A program made the translations under genes and the position numbers. Shown piece after piece: positions 1 through 8,658 of a stretch of DNA of 54,842 nt. Origin of the DNA: Thermovibrio sp. (GTDB taxonomy: Bacteria; Aquificota; Desulfurobacteriia; Desulfurobacteriales; Desulfurobacteriaceae); contig QOAO01000012.1 in assembly GCA_003978105.1 (NCBI GenBank), positions 1-54,842 on the forward strand. The letters run 5' to 3'. Each line of letters begins with the position of its first letter. Position 1 is the first letter of the stretch. The notes under the pieces were generated by a model. It was given only the letters and a program-made list of their open reading frames with translations, did not search any database and was not told the origin of the DNA.

Positions 1-258
1 TTTCTGAAAAAACTTTCAGACTTTAAGCTAAATGAAAGGGGATTTAAAAAACTGATGCCGGAGCTCCGCAACAAAATGGAAGCTTATGGGATTTTCGGAA
101 AGTTTGAAAGGGAGCTCTTTGACTTGGCTTCCGAATACTTTGCTCGGTCTAACAACCCGTGGAAGTTAAGCCTAGAGGAAATGAACTTCGTTTTTGCCGT
201 TGGAATGGGAATGAAAAATAGGGTTTACGGTAAACACTTTAATAACGAGGAGGATTAA
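1..258 (+). pseudogene. C-terminal part of Cas8b/Csh1 (type I-B Cascade large subunit), cut by the window edge
   Basis: The frame is open from the first base and ends at TAA 256-258. The ~85 visible residues (LKKLSDFKLNERGFKKLMPEL, then a Lys/Glu-rich helical stretch, then EEMNFVFAVGMGM) resemble the helical C-terminus of Csh1/Cas8b, the large subunit of type I-B interference complexes. The conserved features are a run of short helices and a final hydrophobic EExxFxFxxGM segment. The next gene is cas7/csh2, the usual order in I-B operons. Whether the upstream part is intact cannot be seen, but the neighbour is broken, so the operon is probably dead. The family call rests on remembered pattern plus context and is moderate. 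Confidence 0.6.
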
Positions 259-846
259 GAAGCGCCGTGAATATCTGTTCTTTTACGATGTAACAGATGC
301 AAATCCAAACGGTGACCCGATGGATGAAAAAAGACCGAGAATTGATGAAGAAGTAAATATCTGTTTTATCACCGATACGAGATTAAAGAGAATTATTAGA
401 GATGAACTGGCAGATATAGGAGAAGAAATCTTTATCCGTGAAGAGAGAAAGGAAGACGGCACTTTAAAAACAAAGGAGGAACTCTTAAAGCTCTACGACA
501 ATGGAGACTACAACGAAATAATCAAACGCTGTATAGATATAAGACTCTTCGGTGGAACATTTGCAGTAGGAGACAACGCAAAAAGCTTCACAGGAGCAGT
601 CCAGTTTAAATTCGGAAGATCTCTTCACAAAGTTACAGTTAAACTCATAAAGGGAACCACTGTAATGCCTTCAAAGGAGCAAAAAGGACAGGGAACAATG
701 ACAGACTTCTACGTTATTCCTTACGGATTTTTCTGCTTTTACGGTATAGCAAACGAGAAGGCTTCAGAGGATACAGGGTTAACCGATGAGGATTTAAACA
801 AGATGACAAAGGCTATGTGGTACGGAGTCAAGATGAAAGCCCGCAG
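254..846 (+). pseudogene. Cas7/Csh2 (type I-B backbone protein), start codon lost and 3' end truncated
   Basis: Cas7 forms the crRNA-binding backbone of type I Cascade. The frame reads KKRREYLFFYDVTDANPNGDP, then DEKRPRIDEE and a VTD-like TDTRLKRIIRD segment, which is the classic Csh2 N-terminus. It continues to AMWYGVKMKAR, where intact Csh2 has AxW.GTK..TRSK. No ATG, GTG or TTG exists in frame between the upstream stop (212-214) and the conserved block. The only candidate is ATT at 254, directly abutting GGAGG (249-253), too close for normal initiation. An internal ATG at 320 would delete the conserved N-terminal strand. About 200 of the usual ~290-300 residues remain before similarity stops at about 846, where the structured element begins. 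The stop at 860-862 lies in the element. Confidence 0.72.
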
Positions 847-1211
847 GTGCGTAAGCATCTAAGATATGCTATAATGACAGCATCTTCCCTGCGTTCCCGA
901 TGAAGCCTGCGGGTAGGGTGAAAGCCCCGCCAAGTGGGCAATGCCCTTAGACTGCCTGTAATAAGGTGGGTATCCCACCTCTGGCAAGCAAGTCCGAAGC
1001 AGGTGGAGGGTAAACGGCCAAATAGCAGGGAAGACATTGGAAAAGAAATGTCGGGATGAACATCCTGACAGAAGTGTAAAGGTATCTCCAAGTCCCTGCA
1101 AATAGCAGGGATAGGAGTAGAGGGTGGAGTGAGACCGCCCGGAGGGATAAGGGTAGGGATAACCTACCAAACTCCCTCAGAAGCTCCGTCCGTGAGAGCG
1201 GAGTAGTTCAC
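847..1211 (+). mobile_element. Structured non-coding mobile-element relic (IS200/IS605 omega-RNA-like right end; group II-like 5' start)
   Basis: There is no credible protein here; the stretch is dense in hairpins: AGGTGGG/CCCACCT (964-980), GGGC/GCCC (935-945), GACAT/ATGTC (1033-1052), GGATG/CATCC (1054-1065), GAGGGA/TCCCTC enclosing GGTAGG/CCTACC (1142-1178), and a terminal CTCCG/CGGAG hairpin (1184-1203) followed by TAGTTCAC. AATAGCAGGGA occurs twice (1021 and about 1100). The terminal hairpin plus GTAGTTCAC resembles the right ends of TnpB-type IS200/IS605 elements, where the omega-RNA 3' end lies. The first bases after the cas7 similarity, GTGCG, also match a group II intron 5' end, and CCCGCAGG upstream pairs with CCTGCGGG in the element. 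No domain V, reverse transcriptase, tnpA, tnpB or iscB is visible. The class is unresolved; that it is a mobile, RNA-like insertion is well supported. Confidence 0.55.
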
Positions 1212-1356
1212 TAACTTTCCAATAAAAGGCAAACCAAAATCTCAAACTTCCTATTAACGAAGAAGGTTTAATTTTGTTATTTTCCTGCCATGCATCCCCT
1301 GTCCAGAGAGGAGTTATCGTTTTAAATGTTACTTCTATCTTTTTCCTATCTCCCAC
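1212..1356 (-). pseudogene. N-terminal fragment of a Cmr1-like RAMP protein (type III-B CRISPR), truncated by the element
   Basis: Reading leftwards from GTG 1356, preceded by a strong GGAGGAGG, the frame gives VGDRKKIEVTFKTITPLWTG, then about 15 linker residues and SSLIGSLRFWFAFYW. The pattern (strand, TPLWTG, then IGSLRFWF) is the N-terminal ferredoxin-like half of Cmr1, which starts with xTPLxTGG and IxGSLRWW. Similarity runs right up to the end of the structured element, so only about 48 codons of a normally ~300-450 residue protein remain. It lies 18 nt downstream of the HcyBio gene on the same strand. Other cmr genes are absent, so this is a dead remnant. Confidence 0.62.
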
Positions 1357-1374
1357 CCCTCCTCCAAAAAAAGG

Positions 1375-2586
1375 TTATTGTTTTCTGTAGTCATATTCTA
1401 TAACAACGTTGGGCTCTGGAGCCGGAAGGGTTTCTGCAGGCTCTGATATTTCAAACTTTCCGCTTTTTATCCACTCCTTTAGCATCTCTGCAATCTCCTT
1501 TGCCTTATAGTAGGATGAAACTGGGGAGGTCGGAACCTTTTTCCCTTCTATTTCTATGAATCCCCGACGGAGCTCCCCGTAACTTACATACTTTATCGGC
1601 TTTGGATTTCCGGACGGGTAGTCAACAGAGTAGTCTATAACCGGGGCAAATATCTCATCGTCCCTAACCGAAGTGTAGTAAGCAATCCTCTCGTTCAGGA
1701 TAGGAATTGGAATTCCAATTCCAACAAACATTGAAACGCCGTAGCCCAAAATTGAAGCCGCTTTTACAAAGTCCGTTGACATCTGCTTCATATCGCCGAC
1801 AACCATCAACGTTCCAGCTCCCTCCATCGGTTGCCCCTTCTTACTCCTCCTAACGCCAAAGGGAGAGTGCTGAGTTCCGTGAAAGGCTACATATCCAATT
1901 CCACCGCCTAAGAATATTCTCGTTCCAATTCCTATTGTTTCGAAAAAAGGGTCGTTCATAAGGGGAGAGAGCTGCCCCGCTCCGGAGTAGGTTGCATTTC
2001 CAAAGTTTGGCTTCAGCGTTCCCATGTACGTGTAAATAGTTCTGGAGGATTTATTGACTGTAACGTTGTAGTTCTGATATGCATTCCTCGGACTGCACAG
2101 AATTGCATCGTTTATTGTTTTTATGTTTATGAGCTTCTTAATCTCCCTCCTTGGGTAACAGTCGGTTCCGTAGGCGTAGGCCTCAAGTTCAATATCCTCT
2201 CCAGCAATCAACTCCTCTATAACGTGGGCTCCGCCGTACTCAAACCTTCCGGGATAGACCTCGTTTCTCGGGTCGTTTTCGGGAAGGGCAGTAGCCCCGA
2301 TGTAGAGGTCTACGGCAGCAATTCCTCCGTAGGCCGGAATGCCGTTTAGATAAATCTCCTCCATCTTCATTCTCGGCTTTGTATGGCCGACATTCAGAAA
2401 GGCACCCGAGGAACACATCGCTCCAAAAGTTCCCGTTGTAACAACGTCAACTTCTTCAGCTGCCTTAACAACTCCGAGCTCCTCAACAATCTCTATCATC
2501 TCTTCGGCTGTAACAACTACAGCCTCTCCCTTCCTTATCTTCTCGTTAATCTCCTTGTAGGTTTTATTAACCTTGAACTTTTCCAT
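1375..2586 (-). CDS. Homocysteine biosynthesis (HcyBio/DUF39) family protein
   Basis: About 403 residues matching the HcyBio/DUF39 family, which in methanogens and sulfur-dependent bacteria helps incorporate sulfide into aspartate semialdehyde to give homocysteine, or otherwise handles sulfur. Visible signatures are GTFGAMCSSGAFLN with Cys58, GTDCYPRREI, LCSPRNAYQNYN and a glycine-rich FLGGGIGYVAFHGTQHSP stretch. Conserved cysteines in the first two are the expected functional residues. I take ATG 2586 as the start: it follows the rimO stop by one base and has TTGGAG about 8 nt upstream. A start 27 nt earlier inside rimO is open but less likely. No C-terminal CBS or ferredoxin domain is present. 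It is translationally close to rimO, in a sulfur/selenium-themed cluster. Confidence 0.78.
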   Translation of the reverse strand: MEKFKVNKTYKEINEKIRKGEAVVVTAEEMIEIVEELGVVKAAEEVDVVTTGTFGAMCSSGAFLNVGHTKPRMKMEEIYLNGIPAYGGIAAVDLYIGATALPENDPRNEVYPGRFEYGGAHVIEELIAGEDIELEAYAYGTDCYPRREIKKLINIKTINDAILCSPRNAYQNYNVTVNKSSRTIYTYMGTLKPNFGNATYSGAGQLSPLMNDPFFETIGIGTRIFLGGGIGYVAFHGTQHSPFGVRRSKKGQPMEGAGTLMVVGDMKQMSTDFVKAASILGYGVSMFVGIGIPIPILNERIAYYTSVRDDEIFAPVIDYSVDYPSGNPKPIKYVSYGELRRGFIEIEGKKVPTSPVSSYYKAKEIAEMLKEWIKSGKFEISEPAETLPAPEPNVVIEYDYRKQ

Positions 2587-2587
2587 C

Positions 2588-3907
2588 CTAATACTCCAAC
2601 TTCTTACTTTCATTTATAGGTTCCGCAATTAAATCAACATTACTTGCAAGTTCTGTAACTTTACCTTTAACAATCTGTCCGGGCTTAAAGTTGCCCTTAA
2701 GGTAAATTATTCCGTCTATCTCGTAAGCATTCCTGTAGCTCCTTGCCTCTAAAAATCCCGGCATCTCTTCACTTTTCCTGTCAACTATGAGGTCAAATTC
2801 TTTTCCAAGGAACTCCCTGTGCTTCTTTTCGTAAATCCAAAACTGGGTTTCCTCAAGGAGAGATAGTCTGGACTCCTTTATTTCTTCGGACAAATCTCCC
2901 ATTCGGTAGGCAACGGTTCCCTCTTCCCTATAATATTTAAAGAAACCTACCCAATCAAGTTCATAGTCCTTTATGAAGGAGTGGAGCTCCTCAAACTCCT
3001 CTTCACCCTCAGTTGGAAATCCCACTATGAAAGTGGTTCTTATGGCTATTCCCGGAATTCTCTTTCTCAGCTTGTTTATCAGGTCCTCCGCTTGTCTTCT
3101 TGTGTACTTTCTTCCCATTGAGGAGAGGACTTTGTCACTCACGTGCTGGAGGGGAATATCCAGATATTTAACAACTTTCTCGGAATCCGATATGAAGTCT
3201 ATGAGTGAATCGGAAATATGGGAAGGATAGGTATACATGAGCCTTATCCACTCAATTCCATCTATCTTTTCAAGTTCTTTAAGGAGTTTCAAGAGTCCTT
3301 CCCTCTCCCCTCTGTCGAAAAGGTAGGCCGTTGTATCCTGCGCAATTACGTAAAGTTCTTTGACTCCTAAGTCTGAGAGCCTTTTTGCTTCCTCAACAAC
3401 TTCATTTGTCTGCCTGCTTTTTAGCTTTCCCCTTATAAGGGGAATTGCACAGTAAGTACAACCGTTGGAACACCCTTCTGAAATTTTCAAGTAAGCAATG
3501 TGTTTTGGGGTTAAGACTTCTCTCAGTAAGTACGGCTTCGTATACGAAACTTTTCTGTTCAGTATCCTTTCAACGCTTTCAAGGATTTCGTTAACACCTA
3601 TAAAAGCATCAACTTCCGGAAATTCTTTTTTTAACTCTTCCTTGTATCTTTGATAGAGACAACCTGCAACGAAGATTCTTTTCTCGGGTGAACTCTTTTT
3701 CTCCTCTACGGCGTTGAGTATTTCGTCTATTGACTCTTCCTTTGCCGGTTGAATAAAACCGCACGTATTCACGAGGATTATGTCGGCATCTTTAAGGTTA
3801 TCAACAAAAACCACATCACCGGTTGACTTTAAAAGGCCAACCATCGTTTCGGTATCAACCAAATTCTTAGGGCATCCAAGACTTATAACGGCAACTTTCT
3901 TCTTCAA
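2588..3907 (-). CDS. rimO: Ribosomal protein S12 methylthiotransferase RimO
   Basis: Radical-SAM methylthiotransferase that adds a methylthio group to the conserved Asp of ribosomal protein S12 in the cytoplasm. The N-terminal MTTase domain carries ISLGCPKNLVDTE with Cys12, plus Cys49 (NTCGFI) and Cys83 (AGCLYQ), which bind one 4Fe-4S cluster. The radical-SAM CxxxCxxC is SEGCSNGCTYCAIP (Cys146/150/153). A TRAM domain occupies roughly the last 65 residues. The LGCPKNxVD and SEGC motifs separate RimO from MiaB, which also occurs in this window. The start is TTG, with AAGGTGA just upstream inside the end of selD. Length (439 aa) is normal. Confidence 0.96.
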   Translation of the reverse strand: MKKKVAVISLGCPKNLVDTETMVGLLKSTGDVVFVDNLKDADIILVNTCGFIQPAKEESIDEILNAVEEKKSSPEKRIFVAGCLYQRYKEELKKEFPEVDAFIGVNEILESVERILNRKVSYTKPYLLREVLTPKHIAYLKISEGCSNGCTYCAIPLIRGKLKSRQTNEVVEEAKRLSDLGVKELYVIAQDTTAYLFDRGEREGLLKLLKELEKIDGIEWIRLMYTYPSHISDSLIDFISDSEKVVKYLDIPLQHVSDKVLSSMGRKYTRRQAEDLINKLRKRIPGIAIRTTFIVGFPTEGEEEFEELHSFIKDYELDWVGFFKYYREEGTVAYRMGDLSEEIKESRLSLLEETQFWIYEKKHREFLGKEFDLIVDRKSEEMPGFLEARSYRNAYEIDGIIYLKGNFKPGQIVKGKVTELASNVDLIAEPINESKKLEY

Positions 3908-3908
3908 T

Positions 3909-4946
3909 TCACCTTACCTCTATTCTGTTTCCTCCCGTAATTCTACCTACCACCCTGCTCCAGAGCTCCCCTCTCTCCTTCAACTTTTCAAGGAGCTCCG
4001 ATAATTTTCCCTCAGGTACAGAGATTAAAAGCCCTCCAGAGGTTTGAGGGTCAAAGAGAAGCATTTTCAAGTCATCGTTAAATCCATCGGGAAAAACTAC
4101 ACTATCTCCAACGTACTCCTCGTTGTCGTAGGTAGCAGCAGGAAGAAGCCCCATACCTGCGTAGTTTAGAGCCCCCTCTAAAATAAGAAACTCTGAGGAG
4201 TAAACCTCAGCTCCAACACTGCTAAATTTAACCATTTCGTATAGGTGTCCCAAGAACCCGAACCCTGTAACGTCGGTACATGCATTTACTCCTACCTCTA
4301 CCATTACCTCTGAGGCGATTTTATTGAGGTGAACCATGACCTCTGTAACTCTCTCAACCTCTTTCTCTGTTGCCACGTCTGCCTTTACTGCAGTCGTTAG
4401 GACGCCAATTCCTAAAGGCTTTGTATAGACTAAAAAGTCCCCAGGCTTTGCAGTTGAATTCCTTACAATTTTTTCTGGGTGAATAGTTCCCGTAACTGAG
4501 AGTCCGTACTTCGTTTCTAAGTCGTCAACAGTATGTCCTCCCACAAGTGAAACTCCTGCTTCCCTTAACTTATCAGCTCCTCCCCTTAAAATCTCAGTTA
4601 AGAACTCCTCGGGGACTCTACACGTGTCAAACATTAAGAGGTTTACAGCAGTAATAGGTTTTCCTCCCATTGCATAAACGTCAGATAGGGCATTGGCCAC
4701 GGCAATCTGTCCGTAATCGTAAGGGTCATCAACAACCGGAGTAATGAAGTCTGCAGTCTGAACAAGGGCAAGTTCATCACTCAGCCTGTAAACTCCAGCA
4801 TCCTCAGAAGTATCCATCCCAACTAAAACGTTCTCATCCTTGGGAAAACTTATCCGAAATAGAGCTCTCTCAAGCCCGACCGGGCTGAGTTTTGCTCCTC
4901 AGCCGGATGCCCTGACGGTCTGAGTTAACTTAAACTTCCTACTCAA
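3909..4946 (-). CDS. selD: Selenide, water dikinase SelD, itself a selenoprotein (in-frame UGA = Sec16)
   Basis: Makes selenophosphate from selenide and ATP, the donor for selenocysteine and selenouridine. From ATG 4817 the protein looks truncated, but the same frame continues upstream through a TGA (4899-4901) and reads [16 protein letters not shown], exactly the SelD catalytic loop with Sec and the essential Lys. The likely start is TTG 4946, overlapping the queC end by 8 nt, giving 345 residues, the usual SelD length. Downstream motifs include [28 protein letters not shown] and FGFLGHL (AIRS-type fold). A SECIS-like hairpin follows the UGA. The host should therefore encode SelA, SelB and tRNA-Sec. 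rimO follows after one base. Confidence 0.93.
4873..4901 (-). promoter_or_regulatory. Sec UGA codon of selD and its bacterial SECIS-like hairpin
   Basis: On the minus strand the UGA (4901-4899) is followed after 17 nt by AGCCC-GGUC-GGGCU, a five-pair stem with a GGUC apical loop (4886-4873). In E. coli fdhF the apical GGUC that SelB recognises lies 18 nt after the UGA, so both loop identity and distance fit. The hairpin is within the coding sequence, as in other bacterial SECIS elements. Confidence 0.8.
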
Positions 4947-5646
4947 GTATTTTTCCCTCCTCTTTCAACCTCTTTATAAGGTGGTCCTCCTCTCCAACTT
5001 CTGCCCAACCCTTGGCCCTCAGTATACAGCTATCGCATCTCATACAGGGAATTTCCTCTCCCCTGTAGCAAGAGATGGAGTAGGAGTAATCGGCTCCAAG
5101 TGAAAGCCCAAGTTTTATTATCTCACCTTTTGTTAACTTTATTAAAGGAGCATGGATTTTCCAATCTTTCCCCTCACTTCCTAACTTCGTTCCCCTGTTT
5201 AAGGCCTCCTCCATTGCAGAGAGGAATTCAGGCCTACAGTCAGGGTAACCGCTGTAGTCGACGATGTTCCATCCTCCAACGATGTTAGTAGTTCCCCTAC
5301 TTTCGGCGTAAGACGCAGCTATAGATATAAAAACCCCATTTCTAAATGGAACGTAAGTTATTGGAATTCCTCTCTCCTCTATTTCCTCAACAGATTTAGT
5401 TTCAGGAACCTCCAAGTTCTTATCCGTCAGGGCAGAACCTCCAAACTTTGAAAGGTCCACCTCAAAGAGGAGGTGTTCATCAACTTTTGCCCTTTCAGCC
5501 GTTCTCTTAGCCATTTCAACTTCTATAGAGTGTCTCTGACCGTAGTAAAAGGTTATGGCGTAAACTCTTTTGAACTTTCTCTTTGCCCAGTAAAGAGCGG
5601 TTGTTGAGTCGAGTCCACCTGAAAAAATCACAACAGCAGAGTCCAT
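4939..5646 (-). CDS. queC: 7-cyano-7-deazaguanine synthase QueC
   Basis: ATP-dependent conversion of 7-carboxy-7-deazaguanine to preQ0 in queuosine biosynthesis. The N-terminal PP-loop SGGLDST (residues 9-15) binds ATP. The C-terminal zinc site is [15 protein letters not shown] (Cys193, 201, 204, 207). Length of 235 is typical. ATG 5646 has AAGGAGAT upstream. It is the first gene of the minus-strand group queC-selD-rimO-HcyBio, with the last 8 nt shared with selD. No preQ1 riboswitch is evident in the 83-nt divergent gap upstream. Confidence 0.95.
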   Translation of the reverse strand: MDSAVVIFSGGLDSTTALYWAKRKFKRVYAITFYYGQRHSIEVEMAKRTAERAKVDEHLLFEVDLSKFGGSALTDKNLEVPETKSVEEIEERGIPITYVPFRNGVFISIAASYAESRGTTNIVGGWNIVDYSGYPDCRPEFLSAMEEALNRGTKLGSEGKDWKIHAPLIKLTKGEIIKLGLSLGADYSYSISCYRGEEIPCMRCDSCILRAKGWAEVGEEDHLIKRLKEEGKILE

Positions 5647-5666
5647 CTTTATCTCCTTAAACGGGT

Positions 5667-5695
5667 TTGACTGGTAATTGATAACTAATTAAAAT
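5667..5695 (+). promoter_or_regulatory. Sigma70-type promoter for glyQ-glyS-ppdK
   Basis: TTGACT (5667-5672), a 17-nt spacer and TAAAAT (5690-5695) lie about 30 nt before the glyQ ribosome binding site, in the divergent gap between queC and glyQ. Both boxes are one mismatch from consensus with ideal spacing. No equally good box is seen for queC on the other strand. Confidence 0.6.
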
Positions 5696-5729
5696 TACGC
5701 CGAAAATTATCATACTGTGGAGAGAAACG

Positions 5730-6602
5730 TTGACGTTTCAGGAATTGATATTCACACTTCAAAACTACTGGTCTAAACAGGGTTGTATTATAGCCTCTCC
5801 GTACGATGTTGAGCAGGGCGCAGGGACGATGCATCCATTTACATTTCTAAAGGTTCTTGGAAGGAAACCTTGGAAAGTTGCATACGTCCAGCCGTGCAGG
5901 CGTCCTGCGGATGGAAGGTACGGGGAAAATCCCAACAGACTCCAGCACTACTTCCAGTTCCAGGTAATTTTAAAGCCGTCCCCTGAAAATTCACAGGAGC
6001 TCTACTTAGGAAGTTTGGAGGCCTTAGGATTTGATCTTAGGGAACACGATGTAAGGTTCGTTGAGGACGACTGGGAATCCCCGACACTTGGAGCCTGGGG
6101 ATTAGGCTGGGAGGTCTGGCTTGACGGGATGGAGATAACCCAGTTCACCTACTTTCAGCAGGCAGGGGGAGTAACGTTAGACCCTATTTCGGTAGAGATA
6201 ACCTACGGACTTGAGAGAATCGCAATGTACATCCAGAACGTTGACAGTGTTTACGATATAGAGTGGACGAAGGGAGTTAAGTACGGAGACCTTTACAAGG
6301 AAAACGAGTACCAGTGGTCGGTATACAACTTTGAAAAATCCGACCCTAAGATGCTCTTTAAACTCTTTGAGATGTTTGAGAAAGAGTCCGAAAGGCTCGT
6401 TAATGAAGGCTTAGTACTTCCTGCCTACGATTACTGTCTAAAGTGCTCCCACATTTTCAACCTCCTTGATGCAAGGGGAGCAATTTCTGTTGCAGAGAGG
6501 GCAGCCTTTATAGGAAGGGTTAGGAGATTGGCTGCAGCCTGTGCAAAAAAGTATCTTGAGATTGAAGAGGTAGAAGGTGAAGGTGAAAAACTTACTACTT
6601 GA
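5730..6602 (+). CDS. glyQ: Glycyl-tRNA synthetase alpha subunit
   Basis: Catalytic (class II) subunit of the bacterial alpha2-beta2 glycyl-tRNA synthetase. Hallmarks are [51 protein letters not shown] and the helical [24 protein letters not shown]-terminus. Length of 290 is typical. The start is TTG at 5730 with GGAGAG about 6 nt upstream. The 3' end overlaps glyS by 26 nt, which implies translational coupling. Confidence 0.97.
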   Translation: MTFQELIFTLQNYWSKQGCIIASPYDVEQGAGTMHPFTFLKVLGRKPWKVAYVQPCRRPADGRYGENPNRLQHYFQFQVILKPSPENSQELYLGSLEALGFDLREHDVRFVEDDWESPTLGAWGLGWEVWLDGMEITQFTYFQQAGGVTLDPISVEITYGLERIAMYIQNVDSVYDIEWTKGVKYGDLYKENEYQWSVYNFEKSDPKMLFKLFEMFEKESERLVNEGLVLPAYDYCLKCSHIFNLLDARGAISVAERAAFIGRVRRLAAACAKKYLEIEEVEGEGEKLTT

Positions 6603-8646
6603 AATAGGAACTGAGGAACTCCCTGCCTCTTTTATAGAGCCTGCTCTTAATTACATAGAGGAAAAACTAAAGGAGAAACTGTCAGCTGAACACATTCCTC
6701 CAACATCGGTTGAAACCTTCGGAACTCCGAGAAGGCTTATAGCCATTGCCTACGATGTACCTGAGGAGCAGCCAAAAAGGGAGGAATTGATAGTAGGTCC
6801 TTCGTACAGGGCAGCCTTTGATGAGAACGGAAATCCAACAAGAGCTGCACAAGGATTTGCAAAATCAAGGGGAGTAACGGTAAATGACCTTATAGTTGTT
6901 GAGAATCCTCAGGGAAGGAAGGGAAAGTACGTAGCTGTTAGGAAAGTTGTAGAGGGAAAAAGAACAGAGGAAGTTTTAAAAAAAATACTTCCTGAAATAA
7001 TTCTCTCCATTCCCTTTAAGAAAAGCATGAGGTGGGGAGAGAAGAACGTAAGGTTTGCAAGGCCTATTAGGTGGATAGTTTCCGTTTTTGGGGATAGAAC
7101 AGTTGAATTTGAAATTAACGGAATAAAGAGTTCAAACGTATCCTACGGACACAGATTTCTCTCCCCCGAACCTTTTCAAGTTGAAAGTCCAAACGAATTT
7201 TTAACTCAGCTTGAGGACAGGTTCGTAGTTGCAGACTTAGAAAAGAGAAAAGCTATTATCCTTGACGGCTGTAAGGATTTGGCCTCGTCAATAGGTGGAA
7301 AGCTCTTAGAAGACGAGGAACTCCTTGATGAGGTTACAAATTTAACGGAGTTTCCTTATCCCATTTTGGGAGAGTTTGATAGGGAATTTTTAAACCTTCC
7401 AAAGGAAGTTCCCATTACGGTAATGAAGGACCACCAGAAGTTTTTCTCGGTAGTCGATGGGAAGGGAAATCTAAAAAACTACTTTATAGGCGTATCCAAC
7501 ATAAAGCCAACGGACGACCTAACAGTTAGGTTGGGATACGAAAAGGTTTTAAGGGCAAGATTGAGCGATGCCCTCTTCTTCTTTAAAGAGGACAGGAAGA
7601 GGAAGTTGGAGGATAGGGTTCCAGAGCTCCAGGGTGTTGTTTTTCACGAAAAGCTAGGAACCATGCTTGATAAAACTAAGAGACTGGAAAAGCTAACTCC
7701 TTTTATTTCGGAAGAACTGAAATTTGACGTTGAGAAAAGGGCAGAGAGGGCTGCCTACCTTTCAAAGGCAGACCTATTAACGGAAATGGTCAACGAGTTT
7801 CCTGAGCTCCAGGGAACGATGGGCAAGTACTATGCCCTTTTAGACGGAGAGGATGAGGAGGTAGCTCTATCCATAGAAGAGCAGTATCTTCCAAGGTTTT
7901 CAAAGGATAGAGTTGCAGAAACAAAGACGGGAATTTCCCTTTCCTTATCTGAAAAGATAGATAACTTAACGGGATTTATAGGAGCAGGACTTAAACCTAC
8001 AGGTTCTGCAGACCCCTTTGCCCTCAGGAGAAACGCTTTAGGTCTAATACAGACGCTAATAGAGAACGAAATCTCACTCAACCTAACTCCTACACTGGAG
8101 AAGTCTGAGAAGCTTTATGAGGAACAGGGAATTGAACTATCCCTTAGTACAGTTTCAGAAACCCTTCAGTTTATAAAAGATAGACTGAAAAACTACTTAA
8201 GAGAAAAGGGATTTAGACCTAACACAGTGGATGCAGTTCTCTCAGTATCTGACAACCCTTACGATTCCCTTTTAAGGGTAAGGGCTGTTGAAGTTTTGAG
8301 GGAAAACCCCGAGTTTGAAGCAGTTCTTTTTACGATGAGGAGGGTTGTAAACATTATTCCCGAAGGATTTGAACTGGTTCCACTCTCTCCCGAGGGTAAG
8401 TACGAGGAAGAGCTCTGGAATGCCTTTTTGAAACTCAAAAGTGAACTTGACAAACTCATTGAGAAAAGGGACTACAAGGGAGCCCTCTTAAAAATTGGGG
8501 AGCTAAAGCCCTTTGTTGATAGATTCTTTGACAACGTTATGGTTATGGATAAGGATGAGAAAGTTAGGAATAGGAGATTGAGCCTTTTAAAGAACATAGC
8601 AGATAAGCTTTTAGAGCTCATAGACTTTTCAAAAATCGTTTTTTAG
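6577..8646 (+). CDS. glyS: Glycyl-tRNA synthetase beta subunit
   Basis: tRNA-binding beta subunit. It begins [14 protein letters not shown] and shows [40 protein letters not shown] and [20 protein letters not shown], all diagnostic, then a C-terminal anticodon-binding helical domain with [19 protein letters not shown]. At 689 residues it is normal. Two GTG codons (6577, 6583) could start it, both inside glyQ; the internal AGAGG of glyQ is the likely ribosome binding site. ppdK follows 12 nt later. Confidence 0.97.
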   Translation: MKVKNLLLEIGTEELPASFIEPALNYIEEKLKEKLSAEHIPPTSVETFGTPRRLIAIAYDVPEEQPKREELIVGPSYRAAFDENGNPTRAAQGFAKSRGVTVNDLIVVENPQGRKGKYVAVRKVVEGKRTEEVLKKILPEIILSIPFKKSMRWGEKNVRFARPIRWIVSVFGDRTVEFEINGIKSSNVSYGHRFLSPEPFQVESPNEFLTQLEDRFVVADLEKRKAIILDGCKDLASSIGGKLLEDEELLDEVTNLTEFPYPILGEFDREFLNLPKEVPITVMKDHQKFFSVVDGKGNLKNYFIGVSNIKPTDDLTVRLGYEKVLRARLSDALFFFKEDRKRKLEDRVPELQGVVFHEKLGTMLDKTKRLEKLTPFISEELKFDVEKRAERAAYLSKADLLTEMVNEFPELQGTMGKYYALLDGEDEEVALSIEEQYLPRFSKDRVAETKTGISLSLSEKIDNLTGFIGAGLKPTGSADPFALRRNALGLIQTLIENEISLNLTPTLEKSEKLYEEQGIELSLSTVSETLQFIKDRLKNYLREKGFRPNTVDAVLSVSDNPYDSLLRVRAVEVLRENPEFEAVLFTMRRVVNIIPEGFELVPLSPEGKYEEELWNAFLKLKSELDKLIEKRDYKGALLKIGELKPFVDRFFDNVMVMDKDEKVRNRRLSLLKNIADKLLELIDFSKIVF

Positions 8647-8658
8647 GGAGGCCCGGAT

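Noticed and set aside
828..1170. Two overlapping minus-strand open frames (87 and 103 codons) across the structured element
   Set aside because: Composition is proline/serine/cysteine-rich with no family resemblance, and both lie in a hairpin-dense non-coding element; they are shadows of RNA structure.
847..1211. Firm call as a complete group II intron
   Set aside because: GTGCG and a terminal AC are present, but no domain V (AGC...GAAA...GUUC type) or reverse transcriptase is visible, so it is kept as an alternative only.
863..1374. CRISPR repeat array next to the cas remnants
   Set aside because: The only repeat seen is AATAGCAGGGA present twice, about 80 nt apart inside the element; there is no regular repeat-spacer pattern.
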